Numbered from the stretch's first letter, positions 13,143 through 22,098 are shown. The stretch: DNA of 64,000 nucleotides from Curvibacter gracilis ATCC BAA-807 (GCF_000518645.1 NZ_JADZ01000005.1:381145-445144), one strand, 5' to 3'. Notes: generated by a model from the sequence alone, not told the origin. Made by a program: numbers and translations.

Positions 13143-14587
13143 GAAACGCCCTCGGTATGAAGCGCGACCGGGCTGTGCAGGCCGTGGTGACGGCCCGGCT
13201 CGGTCGACGCGGCCTGAGAATCCAGTGGCAGTTGCAGCACGAAGCAAGCCCCGCCCTGAGCGCGGTTGTGCGCACTCAGCACGCCCCCATGCCGGTGCAC
13301 GATGCCCCAGCTGATGGACAGGCCCAGCCCCATGCCCTGGCCCACCGCCTGGGTGGTGAAGAAGGGGTCGAAGATGCGCCCCAGGTGCTCGGCCGCGATG
13401 CCCGGGCCGCTGTCCTCGAAGCGCAGCTCCACGCGCGATTCATCGAGCCGGCGCGTGACGATGCGGATGTGGCCACTGCCCCGCAGGGCCTGTACCGCAT
13501 TGGTCAGCAGGTTCATGAACACCTGGTGCAACTGCGGGGCAATGCAGTTGACCAGCGGCAGTTCGGGCGCCAATTCCAGCTGCACCTCGCAACCCGCCGG
13601 GAGCTGGCCGGCCATCAGGCGCAAGGTGGCCCGCAGACCTTCATGCAGATCGACCCAGGCCCAGTCTTCGCGTCCGAAGCGCGAAAAATTCTTCAGATCG
13701 GCCACGATGCGGCTCACCCGGTCCAGGCCTTCGCGGCTTTCGTCCAGCACCTGCACCAGATCCGCACGCAGGTAGGGCAGGTCTTTGTCCTGGCACAGGC
13801 GCTGGTACTCGGCCAGGGCGGGCCCGGCCCCCGCGTGGCGACACACGGCATCGCCGGCCTGCAGCACTGCCATCACGTCGTCGAAATAGGCCTTGAGCGT
13901 GCCCAGGTTCGAACGCACGAAGCTGATGGGGTTGTTGATTTCATGCGCCACACCGGCGGCAAACTGCCCCAGCGAGGCCATCTTTTCAGACTGCAGCAAC
14001 TGCAGTTGCGCCTGCTCCAGCCGTTGGTTGAGCTCGCGCTGACGGGCCAGGGCCTCGGTCAGGCTCTGGGTGCGTTGCTGCACCGCAGCCTCCAGGTTGT
14101 CGTTGCGGACCTGCAGCTCATCGCGGCCCTGCTTGAGCTCCAGCTGGGTGCGCACCCGGGCCAGCAGGATGGGCGATCGGAAGGGCTTGGTCAGGTAATC
14201 CACCGCACCCAAGGTGAGGCCGACGCGCTCGTCGTTCTCCTCGGTCATGGCGGTCACGAAGATCACCGGGATCTCGCAGGTCGCAGGCTCGGCCCGCAAG
14301 CGGCGCAGCACCTCATAGCCATCCATGTCGGGCATCATGATGTCGAGCAGGATCAGGTCGGGCCGAGGGCCTGCCGCGGCCATCGCCAGGGCCTCGGCGC
14401 CGGACTCCGCCTCCAGCACCTGGTAGGCCGGGCTCAGCAGCCCGCGCAGCAGCAGCAGGTTGGTGCGTTGATCGTCCACCAGCAGAACCACCGGGGCAGC
14501 GGTTCGCGTTGCGGGCGCACAGTTGATCGTGGTCATCAAGGTCTCCATGGGCTGGCGCCCCAGGGCCAGCGAATGCGCAGGATCCAT
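13139..14587 (-). CDS. Response regulator-histidine kinase fusion
   Basis: A 482-residue protein with an N-terminal receiver (about 30-150; D82 in L-L-D-I-M-M-P) joined through a coiled coil (about 150-205) to a kinase core. The phospho-acceptor H215 lies in G-V-A-H-E-I-N-N-P, the HPK4-type H-box, followed by an HATPase domain with N-L-L-T-N-A-V-Q-A and G-M-G-L-G-L. There is no membrane segment. The ATG has a GGAGGG ribosome-binding site five bases upstream, the best in this operon, as expected for its first gene. Putting the receiver first suggests another kinase tunes its activity. Downstream genes follow with 4-nt overlaps. Confidence 0.92.
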   Translation of the reverse strand: MDPAHSLALGRQPMETLMTTINCAPATRTAAPVVLLVDDQRTNLLLLRGLLSPAYQVLEAESGAEALAMAAAGPRPDLILLDIMMPDMDGYEVLRRLRAEPATCEIPVIFVTAMTEENDERVGLTLGAVDYLTKPFRSPILLARVRTQLELKQGRDELQVRNDNLEAAVQQRTQSLTEALARQRELNQRLEQAQLQLLQSEKMASLGQFAAGVAHEINNPISFVRSNLGTLKAYFDDVMAVLQAGDAVCRHAGAGPALAEYQRLCQDKDLPYLRADLVQVLDESREGLDRVSRIVADLKNFSRFGREDWAWVDLHEGLRATLRLMAGQLPAGCEVQLELAPELPLVNCIAPQLHQVFMNLLTNAVQALRGSGHIRIVTRRLDESRVELRFEDSGPGIAAEHLGRIFDPFFTTQAVGQGMGLGLSISWGIVHRHGGVLSAHNRAQGGACFVLQLPLDSQAASTEPGRHHGLHSPVALHTEGVS

Positions 14588-14699
14588 TGAGCCCTCCGTC
14601 CGGACCGGCCTGGCGGGCTCAAATGATCAAATCAATACGCCCTGTCAGGCACGCGTTGATCAGGCCCAGTTTATACCTTGGAAATACTTTTTTGCCACA

Positions 14700-14745
14700 T
14701 TAAAACCGCATAAATAATTTTGAAATATCATTTATGCCGTTTTAA
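14700..14745. promoter_or_regulatory. Long imperfect palindrome in an AT-rich island
   Basis: The arms at 14700-14715 (TTAAAACCGCATAAAT) and 14730-14745 (ATTTATGCCGTTTTAA) are complementary at 15 of 16 positions around a 14-base AT-rich centre. The element lies between the end of the DUF2894 gene and the start of the phosphorelay operon, both leftward. It may be a terminator hairpin for the first, an operator or promoter element for the second, or both. There is no strong U-tract, only TTTTAA. Confidence 0.5.
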
Positions 14746-14762
14746 ATTGAGACTCACCCGAG

Positions 14763-15467
14763 TCAGTGAGACGAACGCTTCGCTTTGCGCGCCCCCGCGC
14801 CGGGCTTGCCTTTGCCCTTGGCCGGGGCGGGCTTCTGGCTGGCCTGGTCCAGCCACAGCAAGGCGTCCACATGCGTCACGAAGCGCCTCAGGTAGTCGGG
14901 CGACAGGCCCCGCATCAGATCGAGCGAGCGCACCAGCAAGGCATGCGAATTGAGCGGGCCGGCGTTCTCAGGCTTGCGCCCCAGGGCTTCGGTGACGCGG
15001 GTTTCGGCCCGCAGGCGGGACCAGCCTTCGCGAAAACGGGTCACGCTCTTCATCTCGGGCCGGCCCGCCGGGCTGCGCACGGGGGCGGACACGGCCTCCT
15101 CGCCATCGAGCACCGGCGCGGGCGCGCTGGCCTCGCGCAGCAGGCGGTTCAGCTCGGCCAGCATCGCCGCGGCTGCGGGGCGCGCCGGGGCATGGCCGGC
15201 GTCGGGCGCGCTTGCCGCCGTCAGGGACGGGGCCCGGGCCTGCTCAAAACGGTCCAGCGCCTGCGCCAGGCGCAGCTGCAGGCGCGACTGCAAGGGCCCA
15301 TAGTGGCCCGCAGCCTGTTGTGCCAGGCGCTCCAGATAGGCCAGCCCGATCGGGTCGGCCTCGGCCGCGCCGGCCTCGCGCAAGGCCTGCAGACGGGCTT
15401 GGGCCTGGGCCAGCTCATCGACGGATGCCGAAGCGGGAACCATGGGCGGCGTCATCGGCAACGTCAT
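14763..15467 (-). CDS. DUF2894 domain protein
   Basis: A 234-residue soluble protein, Ala- and Arg-rich, with no signal peptide or membrane segment. The N-terminal part (about 12-80) is a helical region with many Leu-Gln heptads. The C-terminal half holds the better conserved stretch around F-R-E-G-W-S-R-L-R and L-V-R-S-L-D-L-M-R, and the end is very basic. The pattern and position match DUF2894 proteins, which in Burkholderiales sit next to DUF802 and OmpA-like genes. Function is unknown. Its ATG overlaps the stop of the OmpA-like gene as ATGA, so it is the last of four coupled genes and probably a cytoplasmic partner of the stator complex. Confidence 0.75.
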   Translation of the reverse strand: MTLPMTPPMVPASASVDELAQAQARLQALREAGAAEADPIGLAYLERLAQQAAGHYGPLQSRLQLRLAQALDRFEQARAPSLTAASAPDAGHAPARPAAAAMLAELNRLLREASAPAPVLDGEEAVSAPVRSPAGRPEMKSVTRFREGWSRLRAETRVTEALGRKPENAGPLNSHALLVRSLDLMRGLSPDYLRRFVTHVDALLWLDQASQKPAPAKGKGKPGAGARKAKRSSH

Positions 15468-16123
15468 GAACGAGGGTCGCGGGTGTCCGCCGCCGGGGCC
15501 GACTTGGGCACCGGTGCCATCTCGACGCGCCGGTTCAGCACCCGGCCCGCCTCGCTGGCGTTCGAGGCCACCGGCTGCTCGGCGCCGAAAGCGGCGGCAA
15601 AGGTCAGCGATGAGGGCATGCCCTCGTCCACCAGTGCACGGGTGACGGTCAGGGCGCGCTGGGCCGACAGCTCCAGGTTGTCGGCAAAGCGGCGGTTGCC
15701 CTCCTGGATCGGGCGGTCGTCGGTGAAGCCGCTGACCATCAGCATCTCATCGCGCTCGGCCAGGTACACCTTGAGCGGCTGCACCAGGCTCTTGAGCAGG
15801 GCCCGGCCTTCGGGGCGCAGCTGGTCCGAATTGAACGGAAACAGCACGCTGCCGCTGATACCGATGCGCCCGTTGTTCAGCGTCACCCGCCCCGAGGCCA
15901 GGGGGCCGGCCAGGGCTTTTTCGAGCGTCATGCGGCGTTGCTCCTCGGCCTGGCGCTTCTGCACCTCGAGCTGCAGGTGGTCCACCAGGTCCATCTGCAC
16001 CACCAGCACGCCCAGCAGCACCAGCACAAAAGCCCCGAGCAGGCCCGTCATCAGGTCGCCGAACACGGCCCACACCGGAGCGGTCTGCTCCAGGCCTTCG
16101 TCCATCTCCTCGAGGCGGCTCAT
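15464..16123 (-). CDS. MotB/ZorB-like OmpA-domain stator subunit
   Basis: A 219-residue protein with the layout of MotB. A short cytoplasmic N-terminus precedes one membrane helix (about 17-43) that begins V-F-G-D-L-M-T-G, placing D23 where MotB, ExbD and ZorB carry the ion-carrying aspartate. A helical linker (about 45-75) leads to a periplasmic OmpA-like peptidoglycan-binding domain (about 85-200), with L-F-P-F-N-S-D-Q-L and the closing N-R-R-V-E. The start overlaps the DUF802 stop by one base (TGATG) and the stop overlaps the DUF2894 start. Pairing with a MotA-like neighbour supports an ion-driven inner-membrane complex anchored to the wall. Confidence 0.85.
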   Translation of the reverse strand: MSRLEEMDEGLEQTAPVWAVFGDLMTGLLGAFVLVLLGVLVVQMDLVDHLQLEVQKRQAEEQRRMTLEKALAGPLASGRVTLNNGRIGISGSVLFPFNSDQLRPEGRALLKSLVQPLKVYLAERDEMLMVSGFTDDRPIQEGNRRFADNLELSAQRALTVTRALVDEGMPSSLTFAAAFGAEQPVASNASEAGRVLNRRVEMAPVPKSAPAADTRDPRS

Positions 16124-19116
16124 CAGGCGCTCCCGAGCGCCGCGGCCTGGGCCTGAGCGCCCGCCTGCAGGCGCCGCAGGTCATCGACGATGCCGCGCTG
16201 CGCGCTGATGCTCAGATCGATCACCTCGCGCGCCTGGGCCACGTAGTAGGCCAGTTGCTCGTCGCTGCGCGCCATCGACTGGGTGATGGCGCTCTCGACC
16301 CGTTGCAGGCCTTCGGCCAGCTTCTCGTTGCTGCTGCTGAACAACTGCACCCCCTGGTGGAAGGCCTCGCCCAGGCTGGACAGCTCGATCGCCCCGCCGC
16401 GCAGGTGCACGGCCAGGTCTTCGGCCCGCAGGGCATGGCTGCTCAGGGTCTCGGTGAACTGCTGGCCGGCCTGGCCCAGCGTGCCCAGGGCCTGGCCCAG
16501 CAGGGCCTGCACGCTGTCGCGCTGCTCGGCCGAGGCCTGCTCCAGGCTCAGCAGCAGCTGGTTCAGGCGCTCCATCAGGCTGCTGCGCTCCTGCAGGGCC
16601 TGTTGATCGCGCTGGTCCAGGGCGCCCATCTGCTCGCGCACCTGGGCCAGCAGCGCGGTGGCGGCCTGCGGCACCTCGGCGGCGCTTTGCATCAGGCGCG
16701 CCATCGGGGCCTCCAGGGTCTGGCCCAGGGTGGCCAGCTGGCTGGCCAGGGCCGCCTGCAGATCGCCCAGGCGCTGCACTGCGGCGTCGCCGCGGCGCGC
16801 TTCGTCGTCGCGCAGGGCGCCCAGCTCCTGGCGCCACAGCGCCGCCAGTTGGTCCATGCGTTCGCCCTGCTGCTGCAGCCAGCGCTCTTCAGCGGCGCTG
16901 CGGGCCAGGCTCAATTCGTCCTGGCGGGCCACCAGGGCCGCCATGTCGGCCAGGGTGCGGCGTGCCTGCTCAGCACTGCGCTCGCCCAGCTCGCCCGCGG
17001 TCTTCTCCAGGGTCTGGCACAGCTGCTGCTGGCCGGCCAAGGCCTGCTCGCCCACGCGCTGCCACTCGGCCTGCAAGGTACCGGCCATGCTGCCCAGGGC
17101 CTGCGACCAGGCGGCCAGGCGCTGCCGGTCGGCCGCCTCCTGCTCGGCCTGGGAGCGGATCTCGGCCTCGGAGCGGGCCTGGGCCAGCGCATCGAGCCGG
17201 CTCAGCAGGCGGCTGGTCTCGGCCAGGGTCTGGCGGGCTTGCTCGGCACTGCGTTCGGCGATGGTGGCCGCCGTCTTTTCCAGGGTCTGGCTCAGGGCCT
17301 GTTGTTGCGCCAGGGCCTGTTCGCCCACACGCTGCCACTCGCCTTGCAGGCTTTGCGCCACCGAGCCCAGGGCCTGGCCCCAGGCCTCCAGCCGCTGCCG
17401 GTCGGCCGCCACCTGCTCGGCCTGGGCCTGCGCTTCGGCATCGAGGCGCGACTGGGCCAGCTGTTCAAAACGGGCCACCAATTGCTCCAGGTCGGCCCGG
17501 GTGCGGGCGGACTGCTCGGCACTGCGCTCGCCGATGGCGGCCGCCGTCTGCTCCAGCGTGTGGCTCAAGGCTTGTTGCTGCGCCAGGGCCTGTTCGCCCA
17601 CACGCTGCCACTCGCCCTGCAGGCTTTGCGCCACCGAGCCCAGGGCCTGGCCCCAGGCCTCCAGCCGCTGCCGGTCGGCCGCCACCTGCTCGGCCTGCGC
17701 CTGGGCCTCGGCATCGAGCCGGGCCTGGGCCAGCTGTTCGAAGCGGGCCACCACCTGGTCCAGATCGCTGCGGATGCGGCCGGCCTGCTCGGCATGGCGC
17801 TCATCCAGGCGGATGGCGGTGGTCTCGAGGGTGCTGCAGACCGCTTGCTGCTGGGCCAGTTGCTGGGCCCCCAGTTGCCGCCACTCGGCCTGCAAGGCCT
17901 GGGTCATGCCGTCCAGGCCCTGGGCCCAGGCCTGCAGACGCTGCTGATCGGCCTGGGCCTGTTCGCCGCGCGACTGGCGCAGGGCCTCGTGCACGCCGTC
18001 GACCAGGCTCAGCGAGCGCTGCTCGAAGCCGGCCGTGAAGGCGTTCAGGCTCTGGTCCAGCCCCTGCATCAATTGGGCGCCGGTCTGGGCCTGCTGCTGC
18101 AAGGCCTGCTGCCAGTGGGCCGCCACCTGGCCCACGGTGGCACTGAACTGCGCCGACAGGCCCTCGGCCTGCTGCTGCGCCACCTCGCCCAGGCGCTGGT
18201 GCAGTTGCCCGGCCTGCTGCGCGATGTCGGCCATGGCGGCCTGCACCACGGGCTGGATGCTTTCGCCCGCCGCCCGGGCGCCGGCGCTCAGGCTGTCCTG
18301 CAGCGAGCGGCCCACGGCCTGGGCCAGATCGGTGTAGGCCGTGCCGGCCTGGCGGTGGAACTGCTCCTGGCGGGCCAGCAGTTGCTCATTCAGGCGCTCG
18401 CTGCGCTGCTCCAGCTGCTCCATCAAGGCCTCCAGGCGCTCGGCCACCACCGGCAGGGCCTGGGATTGGCCTTGCAGCGCCTTGTAGGTCTGCTCGCGCT
18501 GGTGGCCCAGCGAGAAGGGGCGCAGCACATCGGCCACGCGGCTGTCCAGCAGGCGCGACACCTGCAGGCGCTCGCGCCGGCTCAGTGCCGACAGCAGGCC
18601 CAGCATGGCCGAGGCTGCCACACCGGCCACCGAGGTGCCAAACGACAGGCCCAGGCCCTTGATGGGCGCGGCCAGGGCGCTGCGGATGGCCTGCAGATCG
18701 GTCGAGCCCTCCAGCGCGAACACGGCCCCCTTGAAGGTGATCACCATGCCCAAGAAGGTGCCCAGCATGCCCAGCATCACCAGCAAACCCACCAGGTAGG
18801 GCGTGAGGGCCAGGCCCGGCAAAGCGGCGCGTTCGCCCTCCACCCGCAGGCGCACGGCATGGCGCAGCGCCAGCGGCACCTGCTGCAGCCAGCCGGCCAG
18901 CTCGGCCGGGGCCTGGGTCAGGCCCTCCAACGCCTCTTGCAAGGCCTGCGTGGCAGCCCTGAAGCGGCGGACCTCCAAGGCCCCCAACAGGTACACCGCG
19001 GCGATCACGCCGGTCATCGACAAAGCCACCCAGCTCGACCCGACAAAACCCCAGGCCACCCAGCCCACGCTCAACAGCCCCGTGACAAAGGCCAACGCAA
19101 AAACAAACCTGTTCAT
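16123..19116 (-). CDS. DUF802 protein: MotA/ExbB/ZorA-like channel subunit with giant coiled-coil tail
   Basis: A 997-residue protein. The first 190 residues hold two N-terminal helices (about 5-48) and two more (about 105-130 and 150-180). The latter include L-G-T-F-L-G-M-V and G-L-S-F-G-T-S-V-A-G, which resemble the MotA/TolQ/ExbB channel helices. The remaining roughly 800 residues are an almost unbroken Gln/Ala/Leu-rich coiled coil with four tandem 91-residue repeats. A MotA-like head with a long cytoplasmic tail is the architecture of ZorA. The start is the ATG that overlaps the DUF3348 stop (ATGA); the frame is open upstream but lies inside that gene. The actual function of DUF802 is not established. 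Confidence 0.85.
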   Translation of the reverse strand: MNRFVFALAFVTGLLSVGWVAWGFVGSSWVALSMTGVIAAVYLLGALEVRRFRAATQALQEALEGLTQAPAELAGWLQQVPLALRHAVRLRVEGERAALPGLALTPYLVGLLVMLGMLGTFLGMVITFKGAVFALEGSTDLQAIRSALAAPIKGLGLSFGTSVAGVAASAMLGLLSALSRRERLQVSRLLDSRVADVLRPFSLGHQREQTYKALQGQSQALPVVAERLEALMEQLEQRSERLNEQLLARQEQFHRQAGTAYTDLAQAVGRSLQDSLSAGARAAGESIQPVVQAAMADIAQQAGQLHQRLGEVAQQQAEGLSAQFSATVGQVAAHWQQALQQQAQTGAQLMQGLDQSLNAFTAGFEQRSLSLVDGVHEALRQSRGEQAQADQQRLQAWAQGLDGMTQALQAEWRQLGAQQLAQQQAVCSTLETTAIRLDERHAEQAGRIRSDLDQVVARFEQLAQARLDAEAQAQAEQVAADRQRLEAWGQALGSVAQSLQGEWQRVGEQALAQQQALSHTLEQTAAAIGERSAEQSARTRADLEQLVARFEQLAQSRLDAEAQAQAEQVAADRQRLEAWGQALGSVAQSLQGEWQRVGEQALAQQQALSQTLEKTAATIAERSAEQARQTLAETSRLLSRLDALAQARSEAEIRSQAEQEAADRQRLAAWSQALGSMAGTLQAEWQRVGEQALAGQQQLCQTLEKTAGELGERSAEQARRTLADMAALVARQDELSLARSAAEERWLQQQGERMDQLAALWRQELGALRDDEARRGDAAVQRLGDLQAALASQLATLGQTLEAPMARLMQSAAEVPQAATALLAQVREQMGALDQRDQQALQERSSLMERLNQLLLSLEQASAEQRDSVQALLGQALGTLGQAGQQFTETLSSHALRAEDLAVHLRGGAIELSSLGEAFHQGVQLFSSSNEKLAEGLQRVESAITQSMARSDEQLAYYVAQAREVIDLSISAQRGIVDDLRRLQAGAQAQAAALGSA
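16880..17970 (-). repeat. Four tandem 273-bp coding repeats in the DUF802 tail
   Basis: The coiled-coil segment encodes four successive 91-residue units with the pattern A-D-x-Q-R-L-x-A-W-x-Q, E-W-Q-R-V-G-E-Q-A-L-A and L-E-x-T-A...E-R-x-A-E-Q. The two central units are almost identical at the DNA level. For example, CAGGGCCTGGCCCCAGG recurs at 17368 and 17641, exactly 273 bases apart, within a long matching stretch. The outer units are more diverged. Unit boundaries are approximate. Confidence 0.8.
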
Positions 19117-19943
19117 TGAATTCTTTTCTCGATTTCGTTGCCGAAAGCTTCCATCAAGCCCACCACCGGCTGCAGCCGGACCTCCAACTCGGCCACCAGG
19201 GCCTCCTGCCACTCGCGGCTGAAGCCGTGCAGCCAGCCGCCCGGCCGCCATTCAGCGCCCGGCGCAGTGGCCGCATCCGGCGGCTGCGCTGCCCGGCTGG
19301 CCTCATGGGCCTGGCGCAACTGGTCGAAGCGGCGCTCCAGCAGTGGGCTCACCCGACCCAGCAGTTGCTGCCGCCGGGCGTCAATCATCTTGTCCATCGC
19401 AGCGTCCAGCGCAGCCAGCTGCTGCAGCCGCGGCGTGGAGGCGCTCAGCACCTGGCGCACATGGGCCCGCAGGGAGGCGATTTTCGTCTCCATCTGGCGC
19501 TGTTGATCGAGGTAACGCTGCTGAAATGCGGCATAAGTCCCCTCCCCGCCCGGCAAGTCGGTCTGGTCAACGTACTTGCTCATGCCCGCCGGCAGGCGCA
19601 TGCCCGGCAGCGAGGCGGGCCCCTGGCCGGCCGCCGCCGACGCCACGGCCGCTGCATTCACATCGGCCAGCCCCCGCATCAGGCTGCCACGCACCCGCTC
19701 CAGCAGCTTCTTCAGGGCGGCCAGCTGGGCTTCGGTGGGCGGGGTCGCGGGGGCACCGGTCCCGTCGGCCAGGGCCTGGAGCTGCTGCTGCACACCGCGC
19801 AGGGTGATGGCGTCGAACGCGCTGAGCCACTGGCTCAGGCGCTCGGCAAAATCGCGCTCTGCCCCCCCGGAAACAGGCCCTGGCACGCCGGCACGCTCGG
19901 CCAGCAGGCGGACCAGCGCAGAGCTGGTGAAATTCGTTTGCAA
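19113..19943 (-). CDS. DUF3348 domain protein
   Basis: A 276-residue cytoplasmic protein. The N-terminal T-N-F-T-S-S-A-L-V-R-L-L-A-E and R-L-S-Q-W-L-S-A-F-D-A-I-T-L are characteristic of DUF3348 proteins. Helical segments follow and the end is basic. Function is unknown. No ATG lies near the conserved N-terminus; I chose TTG at 19943, which gives MQTNFTSS. The frame is open to an ATG at 20042 with a Pro/Gly-rich, non-conserved leader. It is the first gene of the four-gene block and ends in an ATGA overlap with DUF802. Confidence 0.72.
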   Translation of the reverse strand: MQTNFTSSALVRLLAERAGVPGPVSGGAERDFAERLSQWLSAFDAITLRGVQQQLQALADGTGAPATPPTEAQLAALKKLLERVRGSLMRGLADVNAAAVASAAAGQGPASLPGMRLPAGMSKYVDQTDLPGGEGTYAAFQQRYLDQQRQMETKIASLRAHVRQVLSASTPRLQQLAALDAAMDKMIDARRQQLLGRVSPLLERRFDQLRQAHEASRAAQPPDAATAPGAEWRPGGWLHGFSREWQEALVAELEVRLQPVVGLMEAFGNEIEKRIQ

Positions 19944-20071
19944 CTGAAAAAGTCTCGTCTTCTTGTGTGGCCTGCACCCGGCAAGCCCCTTGGGGACGCA
20001 GGCCGAACCGGGCCCTTGCCCTGCCCCGCACCCGGGCGGCAAAAAGGTGAGATTGTCTTACAGACTGCGCC

Positions 20072-20099
20072 CCTGCCCGCCAAGCCGGGTTCGGGCAGG
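20072..20099. terminator. GC-rich hairpin between chemoreceptor and DUF3348 genes
   Basis: The arms CCTGCCCG (20072-20079) and CGGGCAGG (20092-20099) are perfectly complementary around a 12-base loop, 12 bases after the chemoreceptor stop on the minus strand. There is no clear U-run, so termination strength is uncertain. Confidence 0.4.
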
Positions 20100-20111
20100 C
20101 GCGAGCCCGGC

Positions 20112-21677
20112 TCAGACAGCGGCCAGACGGAAGCGGTCCACCGCCTCGGCCAGGTGGTGGGCCTCGTGCTGCAAGGCCTGGGCGGCGGCCGTGCTGTCCT
20201 GCACGCGGCGGGTGTTTTCACGGGTCACCTCGTCGAGTTGGCCGATGGCCCCATTGACGCTCTCGATGCCCTGGCTTTGCGAGGCGGTGGAATCGCTGAT
20301 CTGCCGGATCGCCTCGGACACCTGGGCCACGCCGGCCACGATCTCGCGCATGGTCTGGCCGGCATCGGTCACCAGGCGCGAGCCGGCCTCCACCCGTTCC
20401 ACACTGCCGCCGATCAGGCTCTTGATCTCGCGCGCGGCGGCGGCCGAGCGCTGGGCCAGGGTGCGCACCTCGCCCGCCACCACGGCAAAACCGCGCCCGT
20501 CCTCGCCCGCACGGGCCGCTTCGACGGCGGCATTGAGGGCCAGGATGTTGGTCTGGAAGGCGATCCCGTCGATCACACCCACGATGTCGGTGATGCGGCG
20601 GCTGGCCTGCGAGATCTGGTCCATGGTGCTGACCACCTCGCCCACCACCGCACCGCCCCGGTTGGCCACCTCGGAGGTCTGCTCGGCCAGGTGGCGCGCC
20701 GTGACGGCGGCATTGGCGGCCTGCTGCATGCCCTGGTGGATCTCGTACATCGCATCGGCCGTGGTCTTGAGCTCATCGGCCGCTTGCTCGCTGCGCTGGT
20801 GCAGGTCCTGGTTGCCGCTGGCGATCTCGCGGGTGGCGGTGGCCATCTGGCCCACTGAATGCTGGATGTCGCGCAAGGTGCCGCCCAGGCCCTGGCGCAT
20901 GCGCTCCAGCGCACGAACCAGGTCACCCAGCTCGTCTCGCCGCTGCGATTGCACCGCCTGGCCGAGGTCGCCCGAGGCAATGGCCTCGGCGGTGCGCAAG
21001 CCGGCCTCGATGTCGCGCGCGATCTGGCGGCTGATGCGCAGGCTCAAGCCCAGGCCCAGGGCCACCGCCACGGCAGCACCGGCCAGGGCCAGCCAGAGCA
21101 CGTTGCGGCGTTGGGTTTCATAGGCCTTGGCCTGATCGGCCGTGGCCTGGGCCACCTGGGCGCTGTAGCCCTGCAGCGATTTCAGTTGCGCTTCGACCAG
21201 GGGTTTGAGCTCGCGGTTCACGCCCAGCACCGCCCGGGCCAGCTCGCCCGCGGCCTTGGTCTGCTGCAGCCGCGCAATGGCGGCCGCCACCTGGGCGCCC
21301 TGCTGTTGGACCTGGTCCATGGCCTGTTTTTCGGCCTCACTGGCCTGGGCCCGGCCCAACTGGGCGCTGAGTTCGGCGATGGCCGCCGCACCCGCCTGCA
21401 CCCGTTGGTCGAGCACGCCTTGCGACACCGGGTTGGTGTTCATCACGGCCGACAGGGCCGCATCGTTGGTGATGCGGATCTCGGCCTGCCAGCGCAGCAC
21501 CAGCTGGTGGCGCTCGGCCAGGGCCTGCTGGGCCTGCAGGGCTTCGCCATCGATCCAGGTCACAGCGGCCAGGGCCAGGCCGCCCACGGTCATGCAGCCC
21601 AGGACCAGGGCGCCCATGAGGGCAGACAAGGTATGACCGAGCTTGCGGCTCGAAGAGGCGGAGGCGGAGTGGTTCAT
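20112..21677 (-). CDS. Methyl-accepting chemotaxis protein
   Basis: A 521-residue chemoreceptor. TM1 (about 15-40) and TM2 (about 193-213) flank a periplasmic four-helix-type ligand domain of about 150 residues. A HAMP domain (about 214-268) and a long cytoplasmic signalling coiled coil follow. The hairpin tip is clear ([18 protein letters not shown]) with [11 protein letters not shown] after it. There is no C-terminal CheR-docking pentapeptide. It relays ligand binding to CheA/CheW. It is monocistronic as far as visible, and its ligand cannot be inferred. Confidence 0.95.
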   Translation of the reverse strand: MNHSASASSSRKLGHTLSALMGALVLGCMTVGGLALAAVTWIDGEALQAQQALAERHQLVLRWQAEIRITNDAALSAVMNTNPVSQGVLDQRVQAGAAAIAELSAQLGRAQASEAEKQAMDQVQQQGAQVAAAIARLQQTKAAGELARAVLGVNRELKPLVEAQLKSLQGYSAQVAQATADQAKAYETQRRNVLWLALAGAAVAVALGLGLSLRISRQIARDIEAGLRTAEAIASGDLGQAVQSQRRDELGDLVRALERMRQGLGGTLRDIQHSVGQMATATREIASGNQDLHQRSEQAADELKTTADAMYEIHQGMQQAANAAVTARHLAEQTSEVANRGGAVVGEVVSTMDQISQASRRITDIVGVIDGIAFQTNILALNAAVEAARAGEDGRGFAVVAGEVRTLAQRSAAAAREIKSLIGGSVERVEAGSRLVTDAGQTMREIVAGVAQVSEAIRQISDSTASQSQGIESVNGAIGQLDEVTRENTRRVQDSTAAAQALQHEAHHLAEAVDRFRLAAV

Positions 21678-21873
21678 GAGGTTCGTGCAGAGCGTGATCT
21701 GAGCAAGGACGAGGTCGAGACACCTTCACCGACCCTGCGCATACTAGTTTCTGAATGTAACCAAATTGCGCAAACCGCCGCCGCACCGACCACAGCCGGC
21801 TTGACGAAGATCAAAAAGCAGCCACTCCGCCCCGACAGAGGGCCCGCAGCCGCCCGGGAGCCGGCGTGGCACC

Positions 21874-22098
21874 TCAAGCTGCGGCCGCTTTGGCGTGGCG
21901 TTGGCTGTTGCAATGCCCATGGCTGATGGCCAGGTTCTCCAGGTGGCTGTTGCCGCCTTCGCTCAGGGGCTGGATGTGCTCCAGCGTGGCCTGCTCATGG
22001 GGCACATGCTGGCCGCACACCCAGCACGGCACCTGGCCGTGCAGCTGGCGGGCCACAGTCTTGTAGATTTTTTCGCGGGTCAGGCCCAGTTTGCTCAT
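21874..22098 (-). CDS. Small HNH-endonuclease-like protein
   Basis: A 74-residue protein with the core of an HNH/beta-beta-alpha-metal fold: C25-x-x-C28, L-E-H41, a G-G-N50 with a following L-E-N-L, and a C-terminal H-C63-N. The Cys pairs could bind a structural zinc while the His/Asn set would form the nuclease site. It is much shorter than full HNH enzymes, with no DNA-binding extension, so activity is uncertain. It lies between the chemoreceptor and the dehydratase gene, with about 80 bases on the dehydratase side and about 200 on the other. The role is unknown. Confidence 0.65.
   Translation of the reverse strand: MSKLGLTREKIYKTVARQLHGQVPCWVCGQHVPHEQATLEHIQPLSEGGNSHLENLAISHGHCNSQRHAKAAAA

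Noticed and set aside
16123..16125. DUF802 tail as a methyl-accepting chemoreceptor
   Set aside because: The long coiled coil superficially resembles a chemoreceptor, but it lacks the conserved hairpin tip and its head is MotA/ExbB-like.
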